Assembly: GCA_045599645.1 (NCBI GenBank)
Contig: JAZRWI010000089.1
Location: forward strand, 36,435 to 100,434
Direction: 5' to 3'
Length of the DNA stretch: 64,000 nucleotides
Origin: RUG334 sp045599645
GTDB lineage: Bacteria; Muiribacteriota; Ozemobacteria; Ozemobacterales; Ozemobacteraceae
A model generated the notes under the pieces. The model was not told the DNA's origin. It searched no databases and was given only the letters and a program-made list of their open reading frames with translations. Below, piece by piece: positions 36,701 through 44,190 of the stretch. How positions within the stretch are numbered: position 1 is the stretch's first letter; the number at the start of each line of letters is the position of its first letter. The position numbers and the translations under genes are program-made.

Positions 36701-39700
36701 CAATGCCTTTGGTAGTAAGAACAAATCTACTGGCGGCTACAGCAACGCTTTTGGTCATAATAATATTGCTTCAGGTCTTTATAGCAGCGTATTTGGTAAT
36801 GAAAGCCAGTCTATTGCTAATGGTAGTCTTGCTCTTGGTTATCAGGCTGTTGCAAAGGATGCTAATACTGTTTCCTTTGGTCATGCTGCAGAAGATTTGA
36901 ATGTCAGTGGCACAGCCTATGGCACAGATAAGTATAGCAAGCTTGTTTATGTTGCTTCAGGTTCTGTAAATACAGACGCTGTAAACTACGGCCAGATAAA
37001 GAGCAGCTTTGCTTCAGCAACCTATAATGCTGCTGACAACAAGCTTGTTTTGAAGGCTGTAGATGGCACTACCAGTGAGCTCACTATAACAAGTGAAGCT
37101 GTAGGCGATGACTTGACTTTGATCAAGAATTCCCTCGGCCTGCTTACTGCTAATCCAAACACCATCAACAGCAGCGGTTCAATCGCTATCGGTTCAAAGA
37201 ACATTTCAGGTACTACAGACAATCTTTCAATTGCAATGGGTTTCCAGAATACATCTAATGGCTCTGCTAGCATGGCAATAGGTTCTAATAACTCTGCTAT
37301 AGCTATGAACTCTTCTGCTGTCGGCTCATTGAATAAGGCTAATAATCCTTACAGCGCTGCTATGGGTTATAACAATACAGCCGAAGGCACTTATGCTAAT
37401 GCATTTGGTGTTAACAATACTGCGAAAGGCCTCAATACTTCGGTTTATGGCTATAATAATACTGTTGAAGGCAGCTTCAGTATGGCTTTTGGTCTGGATA
37501 ATACTGTTGAAAATACAAATAATACGGCATTTGGTTTAAGCAATACCTCTAATGGCAATTATAGTAATGCTTTCGGTTACAACAATGAATCAACAGCCAA
37601 GCATTCTAATGCTATTGGTGCTTACAATGTAGCATCTGCTGAATACAGCCTTGCTTACGGTTATCATAACCTTGCATACAATAAAAGCTCAAGCGCATTT
37701 GGTAATGGAAATACTGCAAGGGGAGATTCTTCCGTTGCTTTCGGTCTTGGCAATAGTACCTTTGCTGTAAATGCCAGTGCCTTGGGTGCAGGCAACAATG
37801 CCTATGGACTTATGTCCAGTGCTATTGGTGTTGTAAACGAAGCCAGCGGAGATTACTCCAATGCTTATGGTGTCAGTAACTATGCTTTGGCAGAAGGCGC
37901 CAGCGCATTCGGTTATGTAAATGCTGCCTATGGTTTATTTAGTAATGCAATAGGTGCTGAAAACCAGGCATTCGGCAATTTCAGCACAGCCATAGGTTAT
38001 CAGGCTGTTGCATATGATGATAACACAATTTCCTTCGGCCACAGTAAAGGCGATTTGGATCTTGAAGGTAATCCTTATAGCACTGATAGATACAGCAAGC
38101 TTGTTTATGTAGCTTCAGGTTCTGCAAATACCGATGCTGTAAACTACGGCCAGATAAAAGTTGCCAGAGACGGTAAGTATGTTGTAGCAACAGAAACCTT
38201 AAGCAATAACATTCTTTCTATTGATAATGCCATTAATGGAATGAGTACTTACGTAACAGCTTCTGGTCTTAATGCTGCCAGCCAAAAGATTGTTAATGTT
38301 GCTGACGGTGTAGATGCCAATGATGCTGTAAATGTTAAGCAGATAAGTCTTACCAGTGACGGTATTCATGTAGCAAAAGCCAGTTCTTTGAGCAGTAATA
38401 TGCTTTCTCTAGATTCTGCTATTGGCGATATGAGCAGTTTCAGCACCAGCAACTATTTTGCTAAGAGCTCAAATGTTGCAGACAATATTAAGAGTCTTGA
38501 TACTGCGATTGGTGATATGAGCGGCTTCAGCACCAGCAACTATTTTGCCAAGAGTAATACCAGTGTTGCAACCAACCTGAAGAATCTTGATACAGCTATT
38601 GGTGAACATACTGCTAGTAGCGCCGTTCATATAACTTCTGCTGAAAGAGACGCCTGGAATGCTAAGCAGACTGCTCTGAATGCTGACCAGACATTGGCAG
38701 TCAATTCCGGTATTACTGCTGACATGGTAACAAGGTATAACTCTTATATTACCGCTTCAGGCTTCAATGCAAACAGCAATAAGATCATAAATGTTTCTGC
38801 CGGCACATCAGATACGGATGCAGTTAACTACAGCCAGATAAAGAATGCTTATGTTGGCGTCGCTTACGCTTCAGCAACAAATAAGCTTACTCTGACCAAG
38901 GTTAATGGCGAAACAAGTGAAATTGAAATTTCCAGTGGAAGCGATGAAGACCTTGCAAGAAAGGTTGAACAGAATAAGCAGGATATCAGCAATAACACTG
39001 CAGCTATCAATACCAATACGGATAACATCAATAAAAACAAGACCAGTATTGCCAAGAATTCTGATGATATCAAGGCTAATGCTGATAATATCAACAAAAA
39101 TAAGACCAGTATTGCCAAGAATTCTGATGACATCAAGGCCAATGCAGATAACATCAACAAGAACAAAACCAGTATTGCCAAGAATTCTGATGATATCAAG
39201 GCCAATGCAGATAACATCAACAAGAACAAGACTAGTATTGCCAAGAATACTGAAGCTATAAACGCTAATGCCGCAAATATCAGCAAGAACACAACCAATA
39301 TCAACGCAAATGCTGTTGATATTACTAAGATAAAATCAGATCTCGGTATGGTCTCAACCAAGCCGCAGAATCAATCTGATGGTAATGGGTGCATCACTAT
39401 TGGTTCCGGCAACATTGCCAGTGGTTCCGGCGCTGTTACCATGGCTATTGGTAGTGACAACAAGGTTTCTGGAGCTAATTCCATAGCTATTGGCTACGGC
39501 CACATAATAAACGGCAGCAATTCTGGCGCCTTTGGTGACCCGACAGACATTGAAGCTGATAATGCCTATGCTATCGGTAACAGCAATAATATCAGCGGTA
39601 ATGGCAGCTTTATTATTGGTAATAACAGCAATATCAGCGGCGCAGGTAGTTTTGTCATGGGCACAAATAGTAAGGTAACTAATGATAGCAGCTTTGTTGT

Positions 39701-40520
39701 TGGAAGCAATAGCACTGTAAGCGGCAAGAACTCAATTGCCATGGGCAGCAATGCCGTTGTTGAACACAATAATGCTGTAGCTCTTGGTGAAGGCTCAAAG
39801 ACCTATGCAGATAACAGTGTTTCTGTTGGCACCAAGGAAAAGCAGCGTGTTATCCAGAATGTTGCATCAGGCACTATGGATACAGATGCTGTAAACTACG
39901 GCCAGATGAGGGATTATGTTGCTAATAACAGTACTGGTGCTGCGGATATGAACCAGATTAACAAGAACTTTAACAGACTTGATAACAAGATTAACAGCGT
40001 CGGTGCTGGTGCAGCAGCTCTTGCCAGTCTCAGACCTATTGACAGTGACAAGGATGTTAAGTGGAGCGGCGGTATTGGCTATGGTAATCTCCATGGCAAG
40101 TCTGCTGCAGCTGTTGGCGTATTCTACAGACCGTCACCTGATGTTGTCTACAGTATTGGCGCCAACGCCGGCGGAGAAGATAACATGGTTAATGCCTCTA
40201 TCAACTTCGCCTTCGGCCATGTAGACAGAAAGAAAAATAATCAGACTCAGACTGTTTATAACATCGTTACCCAGAGCAACGAAGAAAATGAAGAAAGGTT
40301 TGATTACCTTACAAATGAAAATGCGGAATTAAAGGCAAAGGTATCAGAACAGGATTTGAGAATAAAACGTCTGGAACGCCTTATTATAAAGATGTCTGAA
40401 AACCAGAAAAATGATGATGATGACGACGAAGAAGCCAGACCGTCTGAACGCATACCGCAGAAGCCGTCATGGCCAGCTATAAAATGCTCAGATGGTAAGG
40501 CTATGGTGCCGAATATTTAA
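30798..40520 (+). CDS. Giant trimeric autotransporter adhesin (YadA-type), second of pair
   Basis: 3,240 residues, paralogue of the upstream gene. An AAGGAAG ribosome site lies eight bases before the ATG. The signal peptide has a long charged N-region (about 22 residues) and ends near SFAAAP. YadA-head 14-residue repeats fill about 50-2020. Neck modules lie near 2060 and 2440, with a short head block between them. A stalk runs to about 2870. It includes a 21-residue unit (KNKTSIAKNSDDIKANADNI plus N) tandemly repeated at about 39030-39250. A final head patch leads to a YadA anchor at about 3060-3145. The tail after the anchor is a coiled coil followed by an acidic DDDDDEE stretch and a Pro-rich end. 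The anchor-coding DNA is nearly identical to that of the first gene. Confidence 0.93.
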   Translation: MLCKRKREFNQKFCFKRDLKSRIVAITVALSVFLQTTTVSFAAAPTINNGSGIDSTEAGVDNIAFGDYSSSFGYMNVATGSNSSAFGYKNFSDGSGSVALGFSNLAAGYSAIAVGSGNVVEGYNGTAFGFGNKSLDVYSNAVGASNIAKGEEASAFGFTNQANGGGSNAFGSNNIANGDYSNVFGDSNTADGKESNAIGYNNNATGNNSIAIGSGNTTSLDSSIAVGVSNAASANYASAFGFSNYAKASGSNAFGKGNIASGTFSNAFGVENKAIGNNSSAFGSNNEAVGEKSLAVGYENHSNGLYNSALGYQNYSNGDNSLVAGYGNKANGKNSYVIGFQNIADGETDIALGSFNEVYATDTYVFGSYNYVEEGNNNVALGEYNDILYGENNTLVGHYNSAADGDDNVAVGSNNRTKGNNNIAIGNMNNAVDNSIAIGYQNNYKGYNSSTHRHEFYTPGANSTSVGYKNVATGTNSNAFGYANISTGDNSSAFGNQNTASGSYSSTFGYNNAADGTFSSAIGVGNIALGTEAFAFGSGNDAIGYMSTAMGHHNEVPASYGIAIGYMNKSRDEYGVAIGVYNEANGNISNAIGGYNRAYGELSSAFGRDNVASAANANAFGRNNNAMGENSSAFGYNNTATDSNSSAFGYNNTANGINSSALGSSNTVNGQESTVIGYWSKVTGNASTVVGRASNVTGNNSNAFGYYNVVTASLSSAIGSSNVAKGYISNAVGWSNNANEEGGQAFGGYNTADGNRSSAFGYWNIATGSQSNAFGYYNKVNNNNSNAFGNGNNIYSSSSNAFGRANTASGSYSNAFGSENKTYGSNSNAVGHSNESIGSKSSAFGYDNTATGSNSSAFGYANKAEGSNSNAFGNQNTAGGIYSVAVGYNNSAMNEKSIAFGYGSIASAAYTTAIGYQNKAMDFGSVAIGSGNESYNNHTITMGKNNIATGGVAVGSDNKIIGAIAFGSGNTATGTSGSAIGYNNIAIGERGTAVGYVNKATAGWTTAVGYQNEANGFTSSAFGYKSIANGDYSSAIGKENQALGNSSSAFGNSNTASGSFSNAFGYNNIASASDTNAFGEGNKALGSYSSAFGRSNTSSGSSSTAFGVDNKASAANSHSYGGSNQALGENSNAFGFTNQATGLNSSAFGKENKAIDNNTSAFGLCSVASGTGSNAFGFYDVASGSDSNAFGKSNNALGNSSNAFGGGNTASGGNSSSFGVGNTSSGSDSSAFGFRNQATALNSSAFGKENKAIGLYTSAFGYSNTASGTFGNAFGYGNIASGSDSNAFGKENKALAENSSAFGKGNTASGGSSNAVGSGNQALEGNSNAYGTNNKAKIEYSSAFGCSNTADGKFGNAFGYLNSASGFDSNAFGKENRALSTNSSAYGKGNVASGTSSNAFGLTNVASGDNSNAVGGSNYALYGGGNAFGSGNYASSTNANAFGRDNKVYSPYTDAFGSGNVASGSFANAYGYNNIASGVDSNAFGKDNKALESNSSAYGRSNTAEGIYSNAFGYGNTASGSSSSAVGRENYVVGTESSAFGSGNKAYNSFSSAFGQNNLATGSYTSAFGCQNVASGAKAVAMGIKNVSDGENNVSVGNNNKANNYNSNALGIDNTSSGNKSNAVGVANISTRSESSAFGNNNKAYADYSSAFGHNNTASATYSSAFGHDNTASGSNSSAFGYSNMAASNNSSAFGGKNQATGLNSSAFGLNNIASENYSSSFGQGNSALAGSSSAFGRGNIASGFDSSAFGRENKTMGSDSSAFGRSNTASGSKSVAFGYGNTASGASSIAIGSGNVANDSDGSAFGYNNISTGNNSSAFGYSNNVSGIQSSAFGASNKVTGGLSNAFGYGNIASDTYTSAYGYMNAVEGNNSSAFGYRNTASKATAIGISNISQGGSAALGSNNIATGSSSIAVGLNNKSLAQNTSTFGSDNIVTGNIGNAIGSSNKVSGSSGNSFGSSNEVTSSWSNAFGSKNKSTGGYSNAFGHNNIASGLYSSVFGNESQSIANGSLALGYQAVAKDANTVSFGHAAEDLNVSGTAYGTDKYSKLVYVASGSVNTDAVNYGQIKSSFASATYNAADNKLVLKAVDGTTSELTITSEAVGDDLTLIKNSLGLLTANPNTINSSGSIAIGSKNISGTTDNLSIAMGFQNTSNGSASMAIGSNNSAIAMNSSAVGSLNKANNPYSAAMGYNNTAEGTYANAFGVNNTAKGLNTSVYGYNNTVEGSFSMAFGLDNTVENTNNTAFGLSNTSNGNYSNAFGYNNESTAKHSNAIGAYNVASAEYSLAYGYHNLAYNKSSSAFGNGNTARGDSSVAFGLGNSTFAVNASALGAGNNAYGLMSSAIGVVNEASGDYSNAYGVSNYALAEGASAFGYVNAAYGLFSNAIGAENQAFGNFSTAIGYQAVAYDDNTISFGHSKGDLDLEGNPYSTDRYSKLVYVASGSANTDAVNYGQIKVARDGKYVVATETLSNNILSIDNAINGMSTYVTASGLNAASQKIVNVADGVDANDAVNVKQISLTSDGIHVAKASSLSSNMLSLDSAIGDMSSFSTSNYFAKSSNVADNIKSLDTAIGDMSGFSTSNYFAKSNTSVATNLKNLDTAIGEHTASSAVHITSAERDAWNAKQTALNADQTLAVNSGITADMVTRYNSYITASGFNANSNKIINVSAGTSDTDAVNYSQIKNAYVGVAYASATNKLTLTKVNGETSEIEISSGSDEDLARKVEQNKQDISNNTAAINTNTDNINKNKTSIAKNSDDIKANADNINKNKTSIAKNSDDIKANADNINKNKTSIAKNSDDIKANADNINKNKTSIAKNTEAINANAANISKNTTNINANAVDITKIKSDLGMVSTKPQNQSDGNGCITIGSGNIASGSGAVTMAIGSDNKVSGANSIAIGYGHIINGSNSGAFGDPTDIEADNAYAIGNSNNISGNGSFIIGNNSNISGAGSFVMGTNSKVTNDSSFVVGSNSTVSGKNSIAMGSNAVVEHNNAVALGEGSKTYADNSVSVGTKEKQRVIQNVASGTMDTDAVNYGQMRDYVANNSTGAADMNQINKNFNRLDNKINSVGAGAAALASLRPIDSDKDVKWSGGIGYGNLHGKSAAAVGVFYRPSPDVVYSIGANAGGEDNMVNASINFAFGHVDRKKNNQTQTVYNIVTQSNEENEERFDYLTNENAELKAKVSEQDLRIKRLERLIIKMSENQKNDDDDDEEARPSERIPQKPSWPAIKCSDGKAMVPNI

Positions 40521-40570
40521 TTCATAATTCATAATTCATAATTCATAATTCATAATGCATAATGCATAAT
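40519..40570. repeat. 7-bp array (TTCATAA/TGCATAA)
   Basis: Seven or so units of ATTCATA with a 7-bp period start at the stop codon of the second giant gene, ending in TGCATAA variants. Confidence 0.85.
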
Positions 40571-40591
40571 TGATTGTTGATTGATTGGGTT

Positions 40592-40825
40592 TGGTGTTGC
40601 TTCGACCAAGTTTGTGCCAATGCCTGGATTGAGAATTGAAAATTGAGAATTGAGAATTTTTTGTTTTTTTGCTGCTTCGACCAAGTTTGTGCCAATGCCT
40701 GGATTGAGAATTGAAAATTGAGAATTGAGAATTTTTTGTTTTTCTGCTGCTTCGACCAAGTTTGTGCCAATGCCTGGATTGGGTATTGAGAATTGAGAAT
40801 TTTTGGGTTTAGTGCTGTTGACGCG
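40592..40825. repeat. 75-bp tandem repeat, three copies
   Basis: The landmark TTCGACCAAGTTTGTGCCAA starts at 40601, 40676 and 40751, giving a 75-bp period. Each unit also contains a run of 7-bp GAGAATT-type sub-repeats. Minus-strand reading frames cross it but consist only of repeat-encoded peptide, so I do not call a gene. Confidence 0.85.
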
Positions 40826-40923
40826 CCCTGCGAGGCCTTCCTCCAATTGGGGGAAGGTGGCACAGCGAAGCTGTGACGGATGAGGGCTATAGAATCACCC
40901 CTATACATCCACTGCTATAAAAT
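40826..40923. repeat. Palindromic intergenic repeat of gut-anaerobe type
   Basis: The segment contains a near-palindrome CCTTCCTCCAATTGGGGGAA (about 40840-40859), then GCACAGCGAAGCTGTGACGG, a second palindrome. I recall closely similar repeats as abundant in gut Clostridia. A 37-bp stretch (40887-40923, with TATACATCCACTGCTATA) is repeated at 41086-41122, so it flanks the next array. Confidence 0.6.
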
Positions 40924-41000
40924 AGGTCTTAGGTCTTAGGTCTTAGGTCTTAGGTCTTAGGTCTTAGGTCTTAGGTCTTAGGTCTTAGGTCTTAGGTTTT
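40922..41000. repeat. 7-bp array (TAGGTCT)
   Basis: Eleven or so units of TAGGTCT in tandem. The following 41001-41130 is a spacer with CTTTCTCGGCCAACAGC and a second TATACATCCACTGCTATA, related to the spacers at 9039, 15527 and 15836. Confidence 0.9.
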
Positions 41001-41130
41001 AGGGTTCTGGCTTTTCTCGGCGGTAAGCTGGTGGTCGATAGCTGATGGCTGCTCTTTCTCGGCCAACAGCCAAAACCTAACAGCGTATAAAATCATCCTT
41101 ATACATCCACTGCTATAGAATATATCTGGC

Positions 41131-41672
41131 TTTCTAGCTTCTAGCTTCTGGCTTTCTGGCTTCTAGCTTCTAGCTTCTAGCTTCTGGCTTTCTGGCTTCT
41201 AGCTTCTAGCTTCTAGCTTCTAGCTTCTAGCTTCTGGCTTTCTAGCTTCTAGCTTCTAGCTTCTAGCTTCTGGCTTTCTAGCTTCTAGCTTCTAGCTTCT
41301 AGCTTCTAGCTTCTGGCTTTCTAGCTTCTAGCTTCTAGCTTCTGGCTTTCTGTCTTCTAGCTTCTAGCTTCTAGCTTCTAGCTTCTAGCTTCTAGCTTCT
41401 GGCTTTCTGTCTTCTGGCTTTCTGTCTTCTGGCTTTCTGTCTTCTGGCTTTCTGACTTCTAGCTTCTGGCTTTCTAGCTTCTGGCTTTCTGGCTTCTGGC
41501 TTCTGGCTTCTGGCTTTCTGGCTTTCTGGCTTCTAGCTTCTAGCTTCTGGCTTTCTGGCTTCTAGCTTCTAGCTTCTAGCTTCTGGCTTTCTAGCTTCTG
41601 GCTTTCTAGCTTCTAGCTTCTAGCTTCTAGCTTCTAGCTTCTAGCTTCTGGCTTTCTGACTTCTAGCTTTCG
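41131..41672. repeat. Long 7/8-bp array (TAGCTTC / TGGCTTTC)
   Basis: About 540 bp of TAGCTTC, TGGCTTC, TGGCTTTC and TGTCTTC units. It is the longest array in the window. In reverse complement (GAAGCTA) the core matches the AAGCT core of arrays A and B. It ends only 19 bp before the -10 box of the glycosyltransferase gene. Confidence 0.92.
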
Positions 41673-41690
41673 ACTCGCGGCTTGCTGTGC

Positions 41691-41696
41691 TATAAT
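41691..41696 (+). promoter_or_regulatory. -10 box TATAAT directly before the glycosyltransferase ATG
   Basis: A consensus TATAAT ends seven bases before the ATG at 41703, so transcription would begin at or next to the start codon. The -35 region (TTTCGA, 17 bp upstream) is weak, and no ribosome site can fit. Confidence 0.5.
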
Positions 41697-41702
41697 CTAG
41701 GT

Positions 41703-44171
41703 ATGTTAATAGCTAATTTATCTAGTTCAGTATTGCCTTCACAGAAGGCTAACAGTGTTCAGGTCATGCGTATGAGTGACGCCTTTACCAGATTGGGTCA
41801 CTCTGTTATTCTTTTTGGCAGAATGCCTGATAATGCTGCTGAAAGACTGAATAATACTGCCATAAGAAAATATTACGGCACAAAGGCTGATTTTGATATA
41901 AGGCTTGTGCATTGCAGGTTGAAGGCCAGGTTTTGGTCTGGCTTGGAATACGGTTTTAAAACTTTTTTGTCAGTTTTAAAATTACAAAATATGTCGTTTA
42001 AAAAATTACAAACTTCTCGAAATTCTTTTTGGGGGCAGCAAGGTGTGTCATTTAAAAAATTACAATCTCCCCAAGGTTTTTTCTGGGTTTGTCGAAATAT
42101 GTCATTTAAAAAATTACAGTTATTTCGAGGTTTATTTGATTTGTTTTATGGGCGCAATCTGTATGCTCTGATGTTTTGTAATTTTTTTAATAAACCAATA
42201 ATTTATGAAAGTCATGCTTCGCCATCATGTGGTCGCAAAAAACTTGAAGAATACTTGTTTAACCAGTCGAATTTTGCCGGCCTGGTGGTAATAAACGAAG
42301 CTTTGCATGACTACTATAAAGAAAACTTTAAGATATTCAGAGATTGCCCTGAAAAGCTAATGGTCTGCCCTGATGGCGGTGAAGAAGCTATTGCCAGAGT
42401 AGTTGGAGTGGCTAAAAATCCGGGTAACCACCCTACTGCTGGCTATGCTGGAAGTCTGTATCCTGGTAAAGGCATAGAAATGATTGCAAAGCTGGCTGAA
42501 GCAAGACCTGGTGTAAATTTCGTTGTTGCGGGTGGCACTGCTGAGCAGGTTGGTCTGATGAAACAAAAATGGCCTTTTATAGACTTACAGTTTAAGGGAT
42601 TTGTAAAACCATCGGAGCTGGCTAGCTTTTACAATGAATGTGATATTCTGCTGGCGCCCTATCAGCAACAGGTTTACTCAGATGATAATGAAAAGCGTGA
42701 TTTGTCTAAGTGGATGTCTCCGTTAAAGATCTTTGAATACATGGGAACCGGGAAGGCGATGATTGTCTCGGATTTGCCGTGCTTCAATGGTATTTTGCGC
42801 GATGAGTCAAATGCTTTGCTTGTTCGCTGTGATGATACTGCCAAATGGCTTGAAGCTATTGATAAACTTATTGCAAACAAAGACTTGTGCAAAAGTCTGA
42901 GTAATAAGGCCTATGCTGATTTACAAAGCCAATATACCTGGAAGGCCAGGGCTGAAAGAATTATTGCAGGTTTGTATGCTAAGCACATTGAGACCTCAAT
43001 AGCTTCTTTGCAAAGTGGCAAACCAGTAATTTTGCATATCGTGGGTGACCTCAATGTTGGCGGAGCCGAAAGAACGATGCTTAACCTGCTGCCTTTGCTT
43101 AATAAAGGCGATTATGAGCATCGCATACTGACTTTGTTTGAAGAGGGCGCTCTGGCTGATGATTTCAGAAAAGCTGGTATAAACGTAGAAACATTAGGCT
43201 TCTCAAAAAGATTTACAGCCTTTTTGAACCCTTCTAACCTGATAAGGCTGATAAATACAATTAAAGCCCGAAAGCCGCGGCTTATCCAGACCTGGATGTA
43301 TCATTCCAATAATCTTGTAAATGCCTTGCATTGCTTCTTCAAAGAAATACCTGTTGTGAATAATATCCGTCACAATGACCCGAACGCGGGAACGCTTAAA
43401 ACCTATGCTTCTGCCGTTGCGGGAGCGATGCCTGCTTGGATGGCGCCAAAAGCTGTTGTGTGCTGCTCTGAGGTGGCAAAAAAGAATCATATTGCCATTG
43501 GTTACCCGAAGGATAAGATGGCTGTGATTCCTAATGGCTTCGTTGTGAAAGGCTTATCAAAGGAAGAAGCCAGGAAAAGCTGTGTGGAAGCTCTGGCTGT
43601 GCCGGCTGAAAACAAGCTTGTGATTGTTGCTGGCAGATATTGCAGCGAAAAGGATTTTCCGAATTTTGCGGCTGCAGCGTGTTTGATTTTGAAGAATCGT
43701 TCCGATGTAACCTTTTTGTTGTGCGGCAAAGGTTTGGAAGAATCTAATGCTGAGCTTGTTAAGCTACTTGAAAATAACAATGCAAAAGATAATTGCATGC
43801 TGCTGGGCCACAGAAACAATATAGAAACATTTATGGCGGCCGCTGATTTGCTTGTTTCTGCTTCTGCTTCAGAGGCTTTTCCGAATGTTATTGCTGAGGC
43901 AATGTCGGTAGGCACTCCATGTGTCGGGACTGATGTTGGGGAAACCAGGGCGATAATTGGTGCTGCTGGTCTGGTTGTTCCAGCCAAGAATCCGCAAGCG
44001 CTTGCTGACGCTGTTTTGTCTATGCTTTCAAATGCTGAAGCATACAATGATTTTGCTTCTAGAACAAAAGCTCATATTGCTGTCAATTACTCGCTGGAAG
44101 CCACAGCTAAGCGATATTCTGAATTATGGCAACGGATAACAGGATTTATGCGGATAGAGCAGGGCAAATAA
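41703..44171 (+). CDS. Two-domain GT4-type glycosyltransferase
   Basis: About 822 residues holding two GT-B glycosyltransferases in one chain, likely making surface polysaccharide. Domain 1 (about 1-425) begins with the GT4-like LIANLSSSVLPSQKANSVQ and includes GYAGSLYPGKGIEMI near 250. Domain 2 (about 440-815) begins HIVGDLNVGGAERTMLNLL and has the classic EAFPNVIAEAMSVGTPCVGT with the E-x7-E motif near 725. I chose the ATG at 41703, because domain homology starts there; a start at 41682 would fall before the -10 box. Residues about 97-139 are an insertion containing MSFKKLQ-like units three times. The last dozen codons lie in a repeat that is triplicated downstream. Confidence 0.87.
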   Translation: MLIANLSSSVLPSQKANSVQVMRMSDAFTRLGHSVILFGRMPDNAAERLNNTAIRKYYGTKADFDIRLVHCRLKARFWSGLEYGFKTFLSVLKLQNMSFKKLQTSRNSFWGQQGVSFKKLQSPQGFFWVCRNMSFKKLQLFRGLFDLFYGRNLYALMFCNFFNKPIIYESHASPSCGRKKLEEYLFNQSNFAGLVVINEALHDYYKENFKIFRDCPEKLMVCPDGGEEAIARVVGVAKNPGNHPTAGYAGSLYPGKGIEMIAKLAEARPGVNFVVAGGTAEQVGLMKQKWPFIDLQFKGFVKPSELASFYNECDILLAPYQQQVYSDDNEKRDLSKWMSPLKIFEYMGTGKAMIVSDLPCFNGILRDESNALLVRCDDTAKWLEAIDKLIANKDLCKSLSNKAYADLQSQYTWKARAERIIAGLYAKHIETSIASLQSGKPVILHIVGDLNVGGAERTMLNLLPLLNKGDYEHRILTLFEEGALADDFRKAGINVETLGFSKRFTAFLNPSNLIRLINTIKARKPRLIQTWMYHSNNLVNALHCFFKEIPVVNNIRHNDPNAGTLKTYASAVAGAMPAWMAPKAVVCCSEVAKKNHIAIGYPKDKMAVIPNGFVVKGLSKEEARKSCVEALAVPAENKLVIVAGRYCSEKDFPNFAAAACLILKNRSDVTFLLCGKGLEESNAELVKLLENNNAKDNCMLLGHRNNIETFMAAADLLVSASASEAFPNVIAEAMSVGTPCVGTDVGETRAIIGAAGLVVPAKNPQALADAVLSMLSNAEAYNDFASRTKAHIAVNYSLEATAKRYSELWQRITGFMRIEQGK
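41990..42119 (+). repeat. In-frame repeat insertion inside the glycosyltransferase gene
   Basis: Three copies of a TTTAAAAAATTACA core, preceded by TGTCG or TGTCA, begin near 41991, 42047 and 42101. All are in frame and encode SFKKLQ. The intervening DNA is diverged. It interrupts the first glycosyltransferase domain between its two Rossmann halves. Confidence 0.75.
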
Positions 44172-44190
44172 CCGATTTTTTAGCCTCGGT
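44129..44190. repeat. Inverted-repeat arm, left (overlaps glycosyltransferase 3' end)
   Basis: This stretch, GCAACGGATAACAGGAT through GCCTCGGT, is matched in inverse complement by 44791-44851, next to the stop of the convergent J/TPR gene. The strongest blocks are the first 17 bases and CCGATTTTT/GCCTCGGT. The glycosyltransferase's last codons are within the arm. Confidence 0.65.

Noticed and set aside
16228..40520. Dozens of antisense or alternate-frame open stretches of 60-190 codons within the giant adhesin genes
   Set aside because: The period-42 coding repeats create them automatically. They have low-complexity composition, no ribosome sites and no independent features.
40543..40908. 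Minus-strand frames of about 100-120 codons
   Set aside because: They are encoded wholly by the 75-bp tandem repeat and the heptamer array, giving repeated NSQFSI-type peptide. There is no ribosome site and no non-repeat sequence.
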